Shown: in pieces, positions 25,859 through 34,719 of the stretch | How the letters are laid out: every line of letters begins with the position of its first letter | Numbering within the stretch: position 1 is the first letter of the stretch | Assembly (NCBI GenBank): GCA_040881685.1 | Contig: JBBECS010000036.1 | Span: 82,591-143,610 of the forward strand | Direction of reading: 5' to 3' | DNA: 61,020 nucleotides | DNA from: Acidimicrobiia bacterium | GTDB lineage: Bacteria > Actinomycetota > Acidimicrobiia > IMCC26256 > PALSA-555 | The notes under the pieces: generated by a model | What the model saw: only the letters and a program-made list of their open reading frames with translations | Database searches by the model: none | Told to the model about the DNA's origin: nothing | Program-made: the position numbers and the translations under genes

Positions 25859-27010
25859 ATGGACCTTCGGTACTCGGAGACCGACGAAGCGTTCCGCGCC
25901 GAGTTGCGCGCCTGGCTCGCGCGCGCGTTGCCCGACCTCCCGAGTCCGCCGGCCCGCGACGACTGGCCGGCGCGGGTCCGCTTCGACACCAACTGGCAAC
26001 GATTCCTGTACGACGCCGGATATGCCGGCATCTCGTGGCCGAAGGAGTACGGGGGGCGCGATGCGTCGCCGAGCGAGCAGCTGGTCTTTCTCGAGGAGAC
26101 GACCCGCGCTCGCGCGCCGTACGTGGGCGTGAACTTTGTGGGCACGCTGCATTGCGGCCCGACGCTCATCGCCGAAGGATCCGACGCGCAGAAGACCGCG
26201 CACCTCCCGAAGATCCTCAAGGGTGAGGAGGTGTGGTGCCAGTGCTTCTCCGAACCGGATGCCGGCTCGGATCTCGCCGGGTTGCGCACCCGGGCTGAAC
26301 GCGACGGCGACCACTATGTCGTGACCGGGCAGAAGGTCTGGTGTTCGTTCGGACACATCGGCGACTTCGGCGAGCTCCTCGTCCGCACCGACCCGGATGT
26401 CCCCAAGCATCGAGGCATCACTTGGCTCATCCTCCCGATGGATCTGCCCGGCATCGACGTCAGACCCATCGAGACCGTCCTCGGGTCGTCGGAGTTCTGC
26501 GAGGTGTTCCTCGACGAGGTGCGCGTGCCCGTCGAGAACCGGGTCGGCGACGAGAACGACGGGTGGCGGGTCACGAACGTCACGCTCTCGTTCGAGCGCG
26601 GCACGGCGTTCGTGAGCGAGATGGTTGATGCGCTCCGGATGGCCGAAGAGCTGGCCCCCGACGTCCACGACCCGACGGAGCGGCGCGAGCTCGCTCACGT
26701 CGTGGCCGAGCTGGACGCGCTGTGGGCGCTGACGAAGCGGAACGTGTCGCAGGCGGCACGCGACGGGAGTCCTGGGCAGGGCGCGTTCATGTTGAAGCTC
26801 GCGTACTCCGAGGCGCGTGACCGGCTCGGCGAGCTGTGCATGCGCGTCCTCGACCGTGCCGCCTTCGACGTTCACGACGAGCGCGTCGAGGAGCGGCTCC
26901 GCACGTTGTCGATCCCGATCGCGGCGGGTACGTCACAGATCCAGCGGAACATCATCGGTGAGCGCGTGCTCGGGCTCCCCAAGGAACAGCCCTGGGCAAA
27001 GGTGCCATGA
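25859..27010 (+). CDS. Acyl-CoA dehydrogenase, large-type subunit
   Basis: 383 residues. CFSEPDAGSDLAGL with VTGQKVWCS is the FAD and substrate segment, GISWPKEYGG the N-terminal helix cap, and IAAGTSQIQRNIIGERVLGLP the C-terminal arm. It is followed by a smaller acyl-CoA dehydrogenase with ATGA overlap. In actinobacterial steroid degradation such pairs (FadE26/27, FadE28/29) form alpha2beta2 enzymes; the same architecture is inferred here. An acyl-CoA carboxyltransferase gene follows the pair. Confidence 0.88.
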   Translation: MDLRYSETDEAFRAELRAWLARALPDLPSPPARDDWPARVRFDTNWQRFLYDAGYAGISWPKEYGGRDASPSEQLVFLEETTRARAPYVGVNFVGTLHCGPTLIAEGSDAQKTAHLPKILKGEEVWCQCFSEPDAGSDLAGLRTRAERDGDHYVVTGQKVWCSFGHIGDFGELLVRTDPDVPKHRGITWLILPMDLPGIDVRPIETVLGSSEFCEVFLDEVRVPVENRVGDENDGWRVTNVTLSFERGTAFVSEMVDALRMAEELAPDVHDPTERRELAHVVAELDALWALTKRNVSQAARDGSPGQGAFMLKLAYSEARDRLGELCMRVLDRAAFDVHDERVEERLRTLSIPIAAGTSQIQRNIIGERVLGLPKEQPWAKVP

Positions 27011-27927
27011 ACTTCGACTTGAGCGAGGATCAGCTCGCGCTTCGCGACGGCATCCGAGCACTGTGCCGCGGTCGGTTCACGAGCGAGCGAATCCGCAAGG
27101 GCTTCGACCAGGCGATGCACGAGGAGCTCGAGAGCACTGGCGTCTTCTCGCTCCGCGCCGATGGCTTCGGATGGGCCGAGGCCGCGATCACGTTCGAAGA
27201 GCTCGGGCGGGCCGTGGTGCCGGGCCCGCTCGTGTGGACGCACCTCGCTCACGGCGTCGCCGACGGCACGATCTCGGGTTTGGCCCGTCCAGAGCCGGGC
27301 GCTGCGGCATTCATCGAGCATCTCGTGACGGCCGACGTGATCGCGGTGCTCGACGATGACGGCGTATCGCTGGTGCCGACGGACGCGATCCGCGAAGCCG
27401 CCGCACTGGATTGGCCGCTCGACCCGCTCACTCCGGTGCACCGCGTCGAAGCGCTCCCCGCGGGAGAGCGGGTGGCCGGCGCCGACGTGGCTGCGATGTG
27501 GCGACGCGGTGGAGGTGTGCTCACGGCCGCGTTCCAGATCGGCATGGCTCAGGCGTGCACCGATGCCGCAACGGAGTACGCGCTCGCTCGGCGGCAGTTC
27601 GATCGCCCCATCGGGTCGTTCCAAGCGGTGAAGCACTTGTTGGCAGACATGGTCGTGCGAGCCGAGGTGGCGCGCGCTGCCGTGCACGCGGCCGCGGTCA
27701 CGCTGGACGATCCCGGCGTCTGCGACCTGGACCGAGTCCTCGCGGGCGCGCGACTGCTAGCCGCGGAGGCCGCGCTCAAGAACGCCAAGAGCTCGATGCA
27801 GGTTCATGGCGGCATGGGCTTCACGTGGGAGTCCGACGTGCACCTGTTCCTCAAGCGGGCCTGGGTGCTGAACACCGCATTCGGAAGCGCGAACGAGCAC
27901 GCCGACGCGCTCGCGGCGCGACTCTGA
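27007..27927 (+). CDS. Acyl-CoA dehydrogenase, small-type subunit
   Basis: 306 residues, shorter than stand-alone family members (about 380), with a reduced beta domain. Core motifs are YALARRQFDRPIGSFQAVKHLLADM and HGGMGFTWESDVHLFLKRAWVL. Start and stop codons overlap the large subunit (ATGA). It probably completes the FAD site or the substrate pocket of the neighbour, as in ChsE-type heterotetramers (family knowledge). Confidence 0.87.
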   Translation: MNFDLSEDQLALRDGIRALCRGRFTSERIRKGFDQAMHEELESTGVFSLRADGFGWAEAAITFEELGRAVVPGPLVWTHLAHGVADGTISGLARPEPGAAAFIEHLVTADVIAVLDDDGVSLVPTDAIREAAALDWPLDPLTPVHRVEALPAGERVAGADVAAMWRRGGGVLTAAFQIGMAQACTDAATEYALARRQFDRPIGSFQAVKHLLADMVVRAEVARAAVHAAAVTLDDPGVCDLDRVLAGARLLAAEAALKNAKSSMQVHGGMGFTWESDVHLFLKRAWVLNTAFGSANEHADALAARL

Positions 27928-27936
27928 GGGTTGGAG

Positions 27937-29460
27937 ATGGCCGGCTCGGATTGGAAGCTGCTGCTCGAGGATCTGGCCGCGCGCCGCGAGGCCGCGCGGG
28001 CGATGGGTGGCACGGAGCGGCTCGAGCGACACCGCGCGGGTGGGCGTCTCGACGCGCGCCAGCGCATCGATCACCTCTTCGACCCCGGCACGTTCGTCGA
28101 GCTCGGTTCGCTCGTGGGATCCGTCCACCGTGGCGTCACGCCTCCGACGCCGGCCGACGGCTTGGTGGCCGGGCACGGGCTCATCGACGGGCGCCCGGTC
28201 CTCGCGGCCGCGGAGGACTTCACGGTCATGGGCGGTTCGATCGGTCTCGGCACAACGGCCAAGCGCCAGCGGCTCGCCGAGCTCGCGCGGCAGGAGCGTG
28301 TGCCAATCGTGATGCTGCTCGAAGGCGCCGGTGAACGCACGCAGAATGCGTTCGAACGACGCGGCCGGGCACCGAACGATCTCCAAGCCCTCGCACGGCT
28401 CTCGGGCTTGGTGCCGATGGTGTGCGTGGTGATGGGCCCTTCGGCCGGCCACGGCGCGCTGACCGCGCCACTGATGGACTTCGTGGTGATGGTCGAAGGC
28501 GCGGCGCTGTTCTCGGCCGGGCCCCCGTTGGTCCGCTCATCGATGGGAGAGGAAGTCACCAAGGAGGAGCTCGGCGGCACGGCCGTGCACACCGCCGCGA
28601 GTGGTGTCGCGCACAATTCCGCCTCCGACGATCCAGCGGCCATCGACCTCGTGCGCCGATATCTCTCCTACTTTCCATCGAACGCATGGGAGCATCCTCC
28701 CGGCTTGCTTGGTGCCGAAGATCTCGGGCCGCGGGACGTCCCCGAGCTGATCGATCTCATCCCGGCCGATCCCCGCAAGGGCTACGACATCTCTCCGCTG
28801 CTGAGCGCGACGTTCGATGCCGCGTCGGTGCTGGAGCTTCAGCCCGCGTTTGCTCGACCGATCGTCACCGCGTTGGCCCATCTCGGCGGCACCGCGGTGG
28901 GTGTGGTGGCCAACCAACCTGCCGCCAAGGCAGGGTCGATCGACGCCGACGCCGCCGACAAAGCCGCGCACTTCCTCGAGGTTGCGGATGCCTTTCACCT
29001 GCCGGTGGTCTTCTTCGCCGACAACCCTGGGGTTCTCGCGGGCCGCGCGTCGGAGCGCGCCGGGATCCTTCGCCATTCCGCGCGCATGTTCGCGGCCCAG
29101 GCGCGCCTACGAACGCCGAAGCTGCACGTGACGCTGCGCAAGGCCTACGGCTTCGGCTCGTCGTTGATGGCGATGAACCCGTTCGACGCGCAGACCGTGA
29201 CCTTGGCGCTTCCCGGCGCGCGCCTCGGCGCCATGCCGGCCGACGGCGGTGGCCAGGCGGCTGGCCTCGAAGCCGACACCCAAGCGCTCCTCGAGCACGC
29301 CGAGCTCGGTGGGGCGTACTCGTCGGCTGACACCATGGGCTATGACGACGTCATCGAGCCCGGTGAGCTGCGCAACGCGCTCCTCAGCGCACTCCGACTC
29401 ACGTCTGCGCGCCGACGTGCTCCAGTCGAGCCCGCAGCCCACCACTCGATCCGACCGTAG
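27937..29460 (+). CDS. Acyl-CoA carboxylase carboxyltransferase subunit
   Basis: 507 residues with two crotonase-like halves. GRLDARQRIDHLFDPGTFVELG begins the N half; MLLEGAGERTQ and GAALFSAGPPLV mark its CoA/biotin site; the C half has FFADNPGVLAG and KAYGFGSSLMAM. This is the beta subunit of biotin carboxylases such as acetyl-, propionyl- or geranyl-CoA carboxylase. No biotin carboxylase or carrier gene is in the window, so it would need a partner encoded elsewhere. The ATG at 27937 has GAGGG 6 bases upstream and follows the dehydrogenase pair by 9 bases. Confidence 0.86.
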   Translation: MAGSDWKLLLEDLAARREAARAMGGTERLERHRAGGRLDARQRIDHLFDPGTFVELGSLVGSVHRGVTPPTPADGLVAGHGLIDGRPVLAAAEDFTVMGGSIGLGTTAKRQRLAELARQERVPIVMLLEGAGERTQNAFERRGRAPNDLQALARLSGLVPMVCVVMGPSAGHGALTAPLMDFVVMVEGAALFSAGPPLVRSSMGEEVTKEELGGTAVHTAASGVAHNSASDDPAAIDLVRRYLSYFPSNAWEHPPGLLGAEDLGPRDVPELIDLIPADPRKGYDISPLLSATFDAASVLELQPAFARPIVTALAHLGGTAVGVVANQPAAKAGSIDADAADKAAHFLEVADAFHLPVVFFADNPGVLAGRASERAGILRHSARMFAAQARLRTPKLHVTLRKAYGFGSSLMAMNPFDAQTVTLALPGARLGAMPADGGGQAAGLEADTQALLEHAELGGAYSSADTMGYDDVIEPGELRNALLSALRLTSARRRAPVEPAAHHSIRP

Positions 29461-29507
29461 ATCTCGCTCGCTCTCTGCGGTCCGGGATACCCGGCCCGCG
29501 GGCGTTC

Positions 29508-29522
29508 GCTCGCTAGGCGAGC
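29508..29522. terminator. Hairpin between convergent genes
   Basis: GCTCGC-TAG-GCGAGC, 6-base perfect arms, lies in the 87-base gap between the convergent carboxyltransferase and OsmC genes, with CCGGG-ata-CCCGG about 30 bases before. There is only a weak TTCTTC after it, so terminator function is a guess from position. Confidence 0.4.
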
Positions 29523-29547
29523 TTCTTCGCTCCGCTCAGTCGCCGCG

Positions 29548-30015
29548 TCAGTCCGCGAACACGAACTCGGGTTCGAGGACGATCTCGGTCGTGAGGCTGT
29601 TGGCGATGAAGCACTCGTCGTGGGCCACCTCGCACAGGTGTCGGAGACGCTCTTCGCTCACGTCAGTGCGCACGGTGATGCGAGGGCGGAGCTCGATGCG
29701 CGTGATTCGCATCGGCCGAGGATCCTCGGGCATGACGCCGTGGGCTTCGTCCACGTAGCCGACGACATCGACGCGTGCCTTCGAGGCCACCGCGAGGAAC
29801 GACAGCAGCTGACATGAGGCCGCCGCGAGTACGAGCAGCTGCTCTGGGTTCAGCAACTTCGGGTCCCCCCGGAAGACCGGATCGGAGCTCAGGTCGAGCG
29901 TCGCGGCGGCGGGCGACGCAGTGCCGCGGTGACTGCGGTCATACGCTTCGTAGCCAACCGCGGTCGAACCGGTCCACGAGCAGGTGACCGAATACGTGTG
30001 CTGGGTGGCACTCAT
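29548..30015 (-). CDS. OsmC family protein
   Basis: 155 residues. LLNPEQLLVLAAASCQLLSFLAVA is the OsmC helix with the redox Cys, and EVAHDECFIANSL holds the second Cys. The N-terminal strand (YSVTCSWTGST) and RGTASPAAATLDLSSDPVFRGDP are typical of OsmC-like peroxide reductases. The two Cys support organic-hydroperoxide reduction. The ATG overlaps the stop of the methyltransferase (ATGA). Confidence 0.86.
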   Translation of the reverse strand: MSATQHTYSVTCSWTGSTAVGYEAYDRSHRGTASPAAATLDLSSDPVFRGDPKLLNPEQLLVLAAASCQLLSFLAVASKARVDVVGYVDEAHGVMPEDPRPMRITRIELRPRITVRTDVSEERLRHLCEVAHDECFIANSLTTEIVLEPEFVFAD

Positions 30016-30758
30016 TGCTTGCGCACCACCCAGATCTCCTCGGCTGGCCACTGCCGCGCCCATTCGAGCGGTACGAAGTCGTTGTACGTGGTGGAAGCAT
30101 CAGCAGGCGGCTGAATCTCGAGCAGATCCTCGACGATGAGACCGTTCGTCCGAAACAATCGGATCCACTCGCCATATGGGATCTGGAAGTCGACGGTGCC
30201 CTCGCCGAAGTAAGAGATGCGACTCCCAAAGTACGGACGCTGCAAGCGGGCGACCTGTCGCTCCTTCTTTTCGTCGTAGCAGAGTGCGTAGAGGATCGTG
30301 GCCTTGTTGAAGATCAGCCGTCCTCCTGAACGCAGCACGCGTGCCACTTCAGGGACAGAACGTTCCGGGTCGCAGAACGACATCGCCCCGTGGTCGCAGA
30401 ACACAAGATCGAATGAGCCGTCGGCGAGCGGGAGCGACTCGCCGCTCGCACACACCAACAGGATGGATTGGGCGGCGGTCGAGACATTCCGGGTTGCATG
30501 TGCGAGCTGGGACCAAGACTGATCCAGCGCCACCACATGGGCACCGTCGTGCGCAAGCGGGATCGAGCGCTGTGCACCGCCGCACCCGTACTCGAGCACG
30601 TCGAGGCCCGTGACGTCGCCGAAGAGCGCGAGCTCGGTCTCGGGGCGCCCCCACACGCCCCAACCATTGCGAGCGATCTGCTCCGCGTGCGCCGCCTGGT
30701 AGTCGTCGGCGTCGGCGTCCCAGAACTCGCGGTTCGTCCGCTCGTGCTCGGACGTCAC
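30012..30758 (-). CDS. Class I SAM-dependent methyltransferase
   Basis: 248 residues. Motif I is VLEYGCGGAQRSIPLA, motif II is VVALDQSWSQL, and FDLVFCDHGAMSF is the motif IV region. It belongs to the Methyltransf_11 fold; the substrate is unknown. The GTG at 30758 (VTSEHERTNREFWDADADDY) was chosen over 30818, because the family starts with the ..N..FWD..A..Y segment and CAGACT lies 7 bases ahead of the GTG. It is coupled to the OsmC gene. Confidence 0.84.
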   Translation of the reverse strand: MTSEHERTNREFWDADADDYQAAHAEQIARNGWGVWGRPETELALFGDVTGLDVLEYGCGGAQRSIPLAHDGAHVVALDQSWSQLAHATRNVSTAAQSILLVCASGESLPLADGSFDLVFCDHGAMSFCDPERSVPEVARVLRSGGRLIFNKATILYALCYDEKKERQVARLQRPYFGSRISYFGEGTVDFQIPYGEWIRLFRTNGLIVEDLLEIQPPADASTTYNDFVPLEWARQWPAEEIWVVRKQ

Positions 30759-30772
30759 GAGCGGAAGTCTGA

Positions 30773-31171
30773 CTACTTGCCAAGAAGCTTCTGGCGCGCG
30801 TCGCGCGCCTTGCGCCACTCGTCGAGGAACGCCTCGCGGCCCTTGTTGGCAGCCGAGCCCGCGGCACCCGCGGCGGACTGCACCTCGCCGGCGAGCTTCG
30901 AGAATGCGTCACCGAGGTCTGACACCACCGACTCGGCCTGTTGTGCGACTGACCTCCAAGCGCCCGCGCCGGCCTTCTGCGCCTCGTCGAGCTTGGCCTT
31001 GGCTTCGCCCTGGCGCTTGCGGAGCGCTTCGACGCCTTGTTGGAGACGATCGCGCGCTTCGGCCTGGGCAAGGTCGGCCTGCACGCGCAATTCGTCGATC
31101 TGGGTCTTGATCTTGTCGAGCGCGGACTGCGCTTGCTCCTGGTATGTGGTCTGGTCGGCCGCGTCGGCCAT
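30773..31171 (-). CDS. Coiled-coil protein, function unknown
   Basis: 132 residues, almost wholly helical with heptads (ALDKIKTQIDELRVQADLAQAEARDRLQQGVEALRKRQ) rich in Ala, Gln, Lys and Glu; no membrane helix or Cys. It resembles apolipoprotein- or phasin-like amphipathic helices, which would suit a lipid-storing or stress role, but I cannot assign one. GGAGGA lies 3-8 bases before the ATG. Upstream of the methyltransferase by 14 bases on the same strand. Confidence 0.75.
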   Translation of the reverse strand: MADAADQTTYQEQAQSALDKIKTQIDELRVQADLAQAEARDRLQQGVEALRKRQGEAKAKLDEAQKAGAGAWRSVAQQAESVVSDLGDAFSKLAGEVQSAAGAAGSAANKGREAFLDEWRKARDARQKLLGK

Positions 31172-31194
31172 GGCTCCTCCTTGGGTTGCGGTGT

Positions 31195-31908
31195 TCAGGG
31201 CCCGGCCAGCTCGATCAGCAGGTCGGCCACGAGCTCGGGTCGAGAGAGGAATGGAGAGTGACTCGTCGGCCACTCGATCGTACGGGTACAGCGGCGCGCG
31301 AGCACCCTTTGGAGCCCTGGACCGACGGCTCGGTCCCGCGTGCAGATCACGTACGTGCTGGGGATGTCGTGCCAAGCCGCCCGGGTGGCCACACTGCGGA
31401 GCTCGGCGATTGCCTGCGGACCGAGGCGAGCCACGGCCTTGGCTGCATCGTCGGGCTCGCAGTCCGCGTACAGACCACGGATTGCCTGTTCGGGGTCCAG
31501 CGTGAAGGTGCCGTCCTCATGGGAGCGCATGGCGTTGACGAGCTCGGATGCTCCGTCCTCGCGTGTGGCGTCATCCACGGCCGCGTGCGCGAGGGACTCG
31601 CCCGGCGCGAGCGGGAAGGCGGCGAGGAACACGAGGTGGCGTGCCGCGGGATGGCCGGCGGCGCCCTCGCTCACGACGGCGCCACCGAACGAGTGCCCGC
31701 ACACGACCGCGTCGTCGACCGTGTCGAGCACGGCTCGCAACGCCGCGGCGTCGCCGGCCAGATCGGTCAGTGGTGCCGAGCTGTCGCCGTGACCCGGCAG
31801 GTCGAAGGCGATCGAGGGGATGCCGGCGCGGTCGAGCAGCGGCACGACCTTCTCCCAGCACCAAGCCCCGTGCCACGCACCGTGCACGAGGACTGCCGTC
31901 GCGCTCAC
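31195..31908 (-). CDS. Alpha/beta hydrolase, esterase type
   Basis: 237 residues. VLVHGAWHGAWCW carries the oxyanion hole, FDLPGHGDS follows, the nucleophile is in GHSFGG, the acid in CTRDRAV and the His in SHSPFLSRP. The size and the HGAWHG motif are those of plant-type methyl-salicylate or PNAE esterases and their bacterial homologues. The GTG at 31908 is preceded by TAGGCT with 6 bases between. The coiled-coil gene follows after 23 bases. Confidence 0.85.
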   Translation of the reverse strand: MSATAVLVHGAWHGAWCWEKVVPLLDRAGIPSIAFDLPGHGDSSAPLTDLAGDAAALRAVLDTVDDAVVCGHSFGGAVVSEGAAGHPAARHLVFLAAFPLAPGESLAHAAVDDATREDGASELVNAMRSHEDGTFTLDPEQAIRGLYADCEPDDAAKAVARLGPQAIAELRSVATRAAWHDIPSTYVICTRDRAVGPGLQRVLARRCTRTIEWPTSHSPFLSRPELVADLLIELAGP

Positions 31909-31914
31909 GCGGTC

Positions 31915-31920
31915 AGCCTA
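31915..31920 (-). promoter_or_regulatory. Leaderless -10 box, TAGGCT
   Basis: Minus-strand TAGGCT, 6 bases before the GTG at 31908, heads the esterase, coiled-coil, methyltransferase and OsmC set. Confidence 0.55.
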
Positions 31921-31982
31921 ATGACAGCCATGGCTCCTTCGGCCGGGTCAAGGGGAGGAGTGAGCGTGCCGATCCAACTGCC

Positions 31983-33218
31983 ATGGCACGCCGGCGGACG
32001 TCACGGAGATCTCGCGCGCTCCGAGCGGCTTGCGGATCGATGGTGCTCGGTGTCGGGCTCGCGGCCGTCGCTGCGGCCGGTGCGGGTGCGCAGGCCCCGA
32101 CGCCGCCAACCGCTCCGGCGGAAGGCGCGGGTCTGCTCCCCGGTCTCGACGCCCGACTCGTCGGTGTCGGCCTCGAGTACGCGACGTCGTCCGGGGACCT
32201 CACCGCGCTTCGAGCGGCGCAGGTGCGTCTCGACGCACTGGTTGCCGAGCAAGCGGCGCTGCACGTCCGTCAGCTCGAGTTGGAGCAGCGCCTCACCTTC
32301 CTCACGAACGCGCAGCAGAAGGCGGCGCGCGACCTGATCGCGGCGGAGCTCAACCTCGATCGCTTGACCGCGCTCGTCTACATGAAGGGCAACACCGGTT
32401 GGTCGACGACCCCCTTCCTCGCGATCGAGGATGCATTCGCGGCGGAACGGGTCGACCAGATCGGAACGACGCTGACGGCCGAGCTTGTCGCGGCCCAGGA
32501 GCGCGCCCGCATCCTGCGGAAGCAAGCGTCCGCGTTCGCCGCCAAGGTGGCCACCCAACGGGTCGAGGCCGACACGCGGCTCCTCCAAGTCGAGGTCGTC
32601 GAGCTGCCGGGAGCCCAGCGCGAGGTTCAGGCGCTCAGCGTGAGCGCGGCCGCCACCCTGGCTGGAGCGTCCGTGAACGGACTCGGCATCCCTCTGGCAA
32701 CGATCGACGCGTACCTGCGCGCCGAAGCTTCGCTGGCCCGGGAGCGTCCCGAGTGTGCGCTCCAGTGGTGGATGCTCGCGGGCATCGGGCGCGTGGAGTC
32801 CAACCACGGCCGGTATGGAGGAGCGCAACCCGGTCTGCGCGGGAACGTGACGCCGCGGATCGTCGGGATCCCGCTCGATGGTTCCCCTGGCATCGCGGCG
32901 ATCCACGACACCGACGACGGCACATGGGACGGTGACGCGACCTGGGATCGAGCGGTCGGCCCGATGCAGTTCATCCCGTCGACGTGGCGGCGGTATGCGG
33001 TCGACGGCAACGGCGACCGTGCCAGCGACCCGAACAACCTCTACGACGCGGCCACGGGCGCGGGCAGGTACCTGTGTTCCGCGGCGGGGCATCTTGGCAA
33101 CGACGGCTCGTTGACCCGGGCGTACCTCGCGTACAACCACTCCGACGTGTACGCCGCGCGAGTCCTCGAGCTCGCGCGTGGCTATCAGGCGCTCGGGCTT
33201 CCGCCCCCGGTCGCATAG
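31983..33218 (+). CDS. Secreted lytic transglycosylase with coiled-coil stalk
   Basis: 411 residues. A twin-arginine-like, Arg-rich N-terminus and a hydrophobic stretch to about residue 36 (AGAGAQA) form a signal peptide. Residues about 70-210 are long coiled coil. The C-terminal domain is an SLT-type lytic transglycosylase: GIGRVESNHGRYGG holds the catalytic Glu (E272), followed by AVGPMQFIPSTWRRY and NLYDAATGAGRYLC. It cleaves peptidoglycan outside the membrane. The ATG at 31983 precedes the signal peptide; the frame is open for 435 bases upstream, antisense to the esterase, and was rejected. Confidence 0.88.
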   Translation: MARRRTSRRSRALRAACGSMVLGVGLAAVAAAGAGAQAPTPPTAPAEGAGLLPGLDARLVGVGLEYATSSGDLTALRAAQVRLDALVAEQAALHVRQLELEQRLTFLTNAQQKAARDLIAAELNLDRLTALVYMKGNTGWSTTPFLAIEDAFAAERVDQIGTTLTAELVAAQERARILRKQASAFAAKVATQRVEADTRLLQVEVVELPGAQREVQALSVSAAATLAGASVNGLGIPLATIDAYLRAEASLARERPECALQWWMLAGIGRVESNHGRYGGAQPGLRGNVTPRIVGIPLDGSPGIAAIHDTDDGTWDGDATWDRAVGPMQFIPSTWRRYAVDGNGDRASDPNNLYDAATGAGRYLCSAAGHLGNDGSLTRAYLAYNHSDVYAARVLELARGYQALGLPPPVA

Positions 33219-33436
33219 CGACGGGCCAGTGCTCGCTCTTCCGCGCGGCGCGTGAAGGGTGCAGCCAGCAAGCCGAGGAGGCCGGCGACCCCGAGGATCA
33301 CCCAGATCGAGACGCTGAAGACGAGCAGCACAACGACGAGCACCAGGAATGCGATCGCCGCGTCGGCGGCGACGTGCACGCCGAGCGGTCGTGGCTCGCG
33401 GGGCGGAAGGTCGTCGTGCGGTTCCTCAATGCTCAC
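33185..33436 (-). CDS. Small two-helix membrane protein
   Basis: 83 residues with one long or two close hydrophobic segments, about residues 25-58, flanked by an acidic N-terminus and RRAEERALARR at the C-terminus. No family recognised. The GTG start overlaps the stop of the amidohydrolase upstream (GTGA), which supports it as a real gene, and its 3' end overlaps the transglycosylase by 34 bases tail to tail. Confidence 0.55.
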   Translation of the reverse strand: MSIEEPHDDLPPREPRPLGVHVAADAAIAFLVLVVVLLVFSVSIWVILGVAGLLGLLAAPFTRRAEERALARRYATGGGSPSA

Positions 33437-34674
33437 ACTCGCGGCCGGGCCATCGCCTTGGGCTCGGTGTCGACCCCGATCGCACCGGCGCGCAGCGCCT
33501 TGACGGTGCACTCCTCGCGGGGGAGCACCGAGAACGGGTCGTAGGAGAACTCCCGCATGGCGTTGAGGTGCGTGATCTTGTTGATCTCGTCGTCCGTGAG
33601 CCCGGCGTCGGTGCACTCAGCCATGATGCGCTCGGGAGCACGCGGCCACGTGGTGTCGGAGTGCGGGTAGTCGATCTCGACGGTGACGTGGTCGACGCCG
33701 ATGTGGTCGCGCACCAGCTTCAGGCCGACCGGGTCGGTGATGAAGCACAGGATGACGTGCTCGAGGAAGAACTCACTCGGCATCTGGTTGCCGAAGTCCG
33801 CGTGGGTCCATGCGCGGTGCGTCTTGTAGGAGTGGTCCAGCCGCTCCAAGAAGTAGGGGATCCACCCGATGCCACCCTCGGAGAGCGCCACGCGCAGATC
33901 GGGAAACTTCTTCCAGATCGGCGAGTGCGTGAGATCGGCCGCGCACTGCACGATGTTCATCGGCTGGAGCACGATCGTCACGTCGAACGGCGCGTCTGGT
34001 GCGGTGATCGCGAGCTTCGACGACGACCCGATGTGCATGCACGCGACGGTGCCCTCGTCCACGCATGCCTGCCAGACCGGGTCCCAGTGGTCGGTGTGGA
34101 AGCTCGGCAGGCCGAGCGGCACGGGGTTCTCGGGCAGGGTGATCGCGTGGCAGCCCTTCTTCGCGACGCGCCGGATCTCTGCCGCCGTCGCCTCGGGGTC
34201 CCAGATCATCGGCACTGCGAGCGGGATGAACCGGCCGGGGAACGTGCCGCACCATTCGTCGATGTGCCAGTCGTTGTACGCCTCGGTGAGGATGCACGCC
34301 GCGACCTTGTCCTCGAGGTTGCCGAACAGGCGCCCGGCGAAGCCGGGGAGCGACGGGAAGCACAACGAGCCGAGAAGGCCGTTCGCGTTCATGTCGAGGA
34401 CGCGCTTCTCGATGTTGAAGCAGCCCTCGCGCAGCTCGTCGAACGACGTGGGGTCCATGCCGTACTCGTCGAGCGGTCGACCGGCGACCGCGTTCAGGCC
34501 GACGTTGGGCAGCTGCATCTCCATGAACTGCCACACGTCGGCGCCGTCGGATTCGCGGTGTACGACGTGGGGTGCGAAGTCCTTGTACTTGGCGGGGAGG
34601 TGTCGTTCGAAGAGGTCGGGCGGCTCGACCACGTGGTCGTCGACGCTGACGAGGATCATGTCGTCGAGGTGCAC
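33433..34674 (-). CDS. Amidohydrolase 2 (ACMSD-like) family metalloenzyme
   Basis: 413 residues. VSVDDHVVEPPDLF is the DxHxxE/P variant of the first metal motif, MHIGSSS carries the next His, ALSEGGIGWIPYFLERLDHSY is the family signature, and TVEIDYPHSDTTWP carries the last Asp/His. The family includes decarboxylases such as ACMSD and hydrolases. The variant EIDYPHSD and the RxPxxxEYGMDPTSFDELREGC loop are common in actinobacteria. It is read just downstream of a decayed gene; the small membrane protein is coupled to it. Confidence 0.85.
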   Translation of the reverse strand: MHLDDMILVSVDDHVVEPPDLFERHLPAKYKDFAPHVVHRESDGADVWQFMEMQLPNVGLNAVAGRPLDEYGMDPTSFDELREGCFNIEKRVLDMNANGLLGSLCFPSLPGFAGRLFGNLEDKVAACILTEAYNDWHIDEWCGTFPGRFIPLAVPMIWDPEATAAEIRRVAKKGCHAITLPENPVPLGLPSFHTDHWDPVWQACVDEGTVACMHIGSSSKLAITAPDAPFDVTIVLQPMNIVQCAADLTHSPIWKKFPDLRVALSEGGIGWIPYFLERLDHSYKTHRAWTHADFGNQMPSEFFLEHVILCFITDPVGLKLVRDHIGVDHVTVEIDYPHSDTTWPRAPERIMAECTDAGLTDDEINKITHLNAMREFSYDPFSVLPREECTVKALRAGAIGVDTEPKAMARPRV

Positions 34675-34719
34675 GGCGTCCCCTTACGCTCGTGAGCTCC
34701 AGGCGGGCTCCTCGACGAG

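Noticed and set aside
29461-29547. Possible small RNA or tRNA in the convergent gap
   Set aside because: Two short hairpins only; no cloverleaf, no promoter box and no T-loop consensus.
31548-31982. N-terminal extension of the lytic transglycosylase
   Set aside because: The extension is antisense to the esterase gene and would bury the signal peptide inside the protein.
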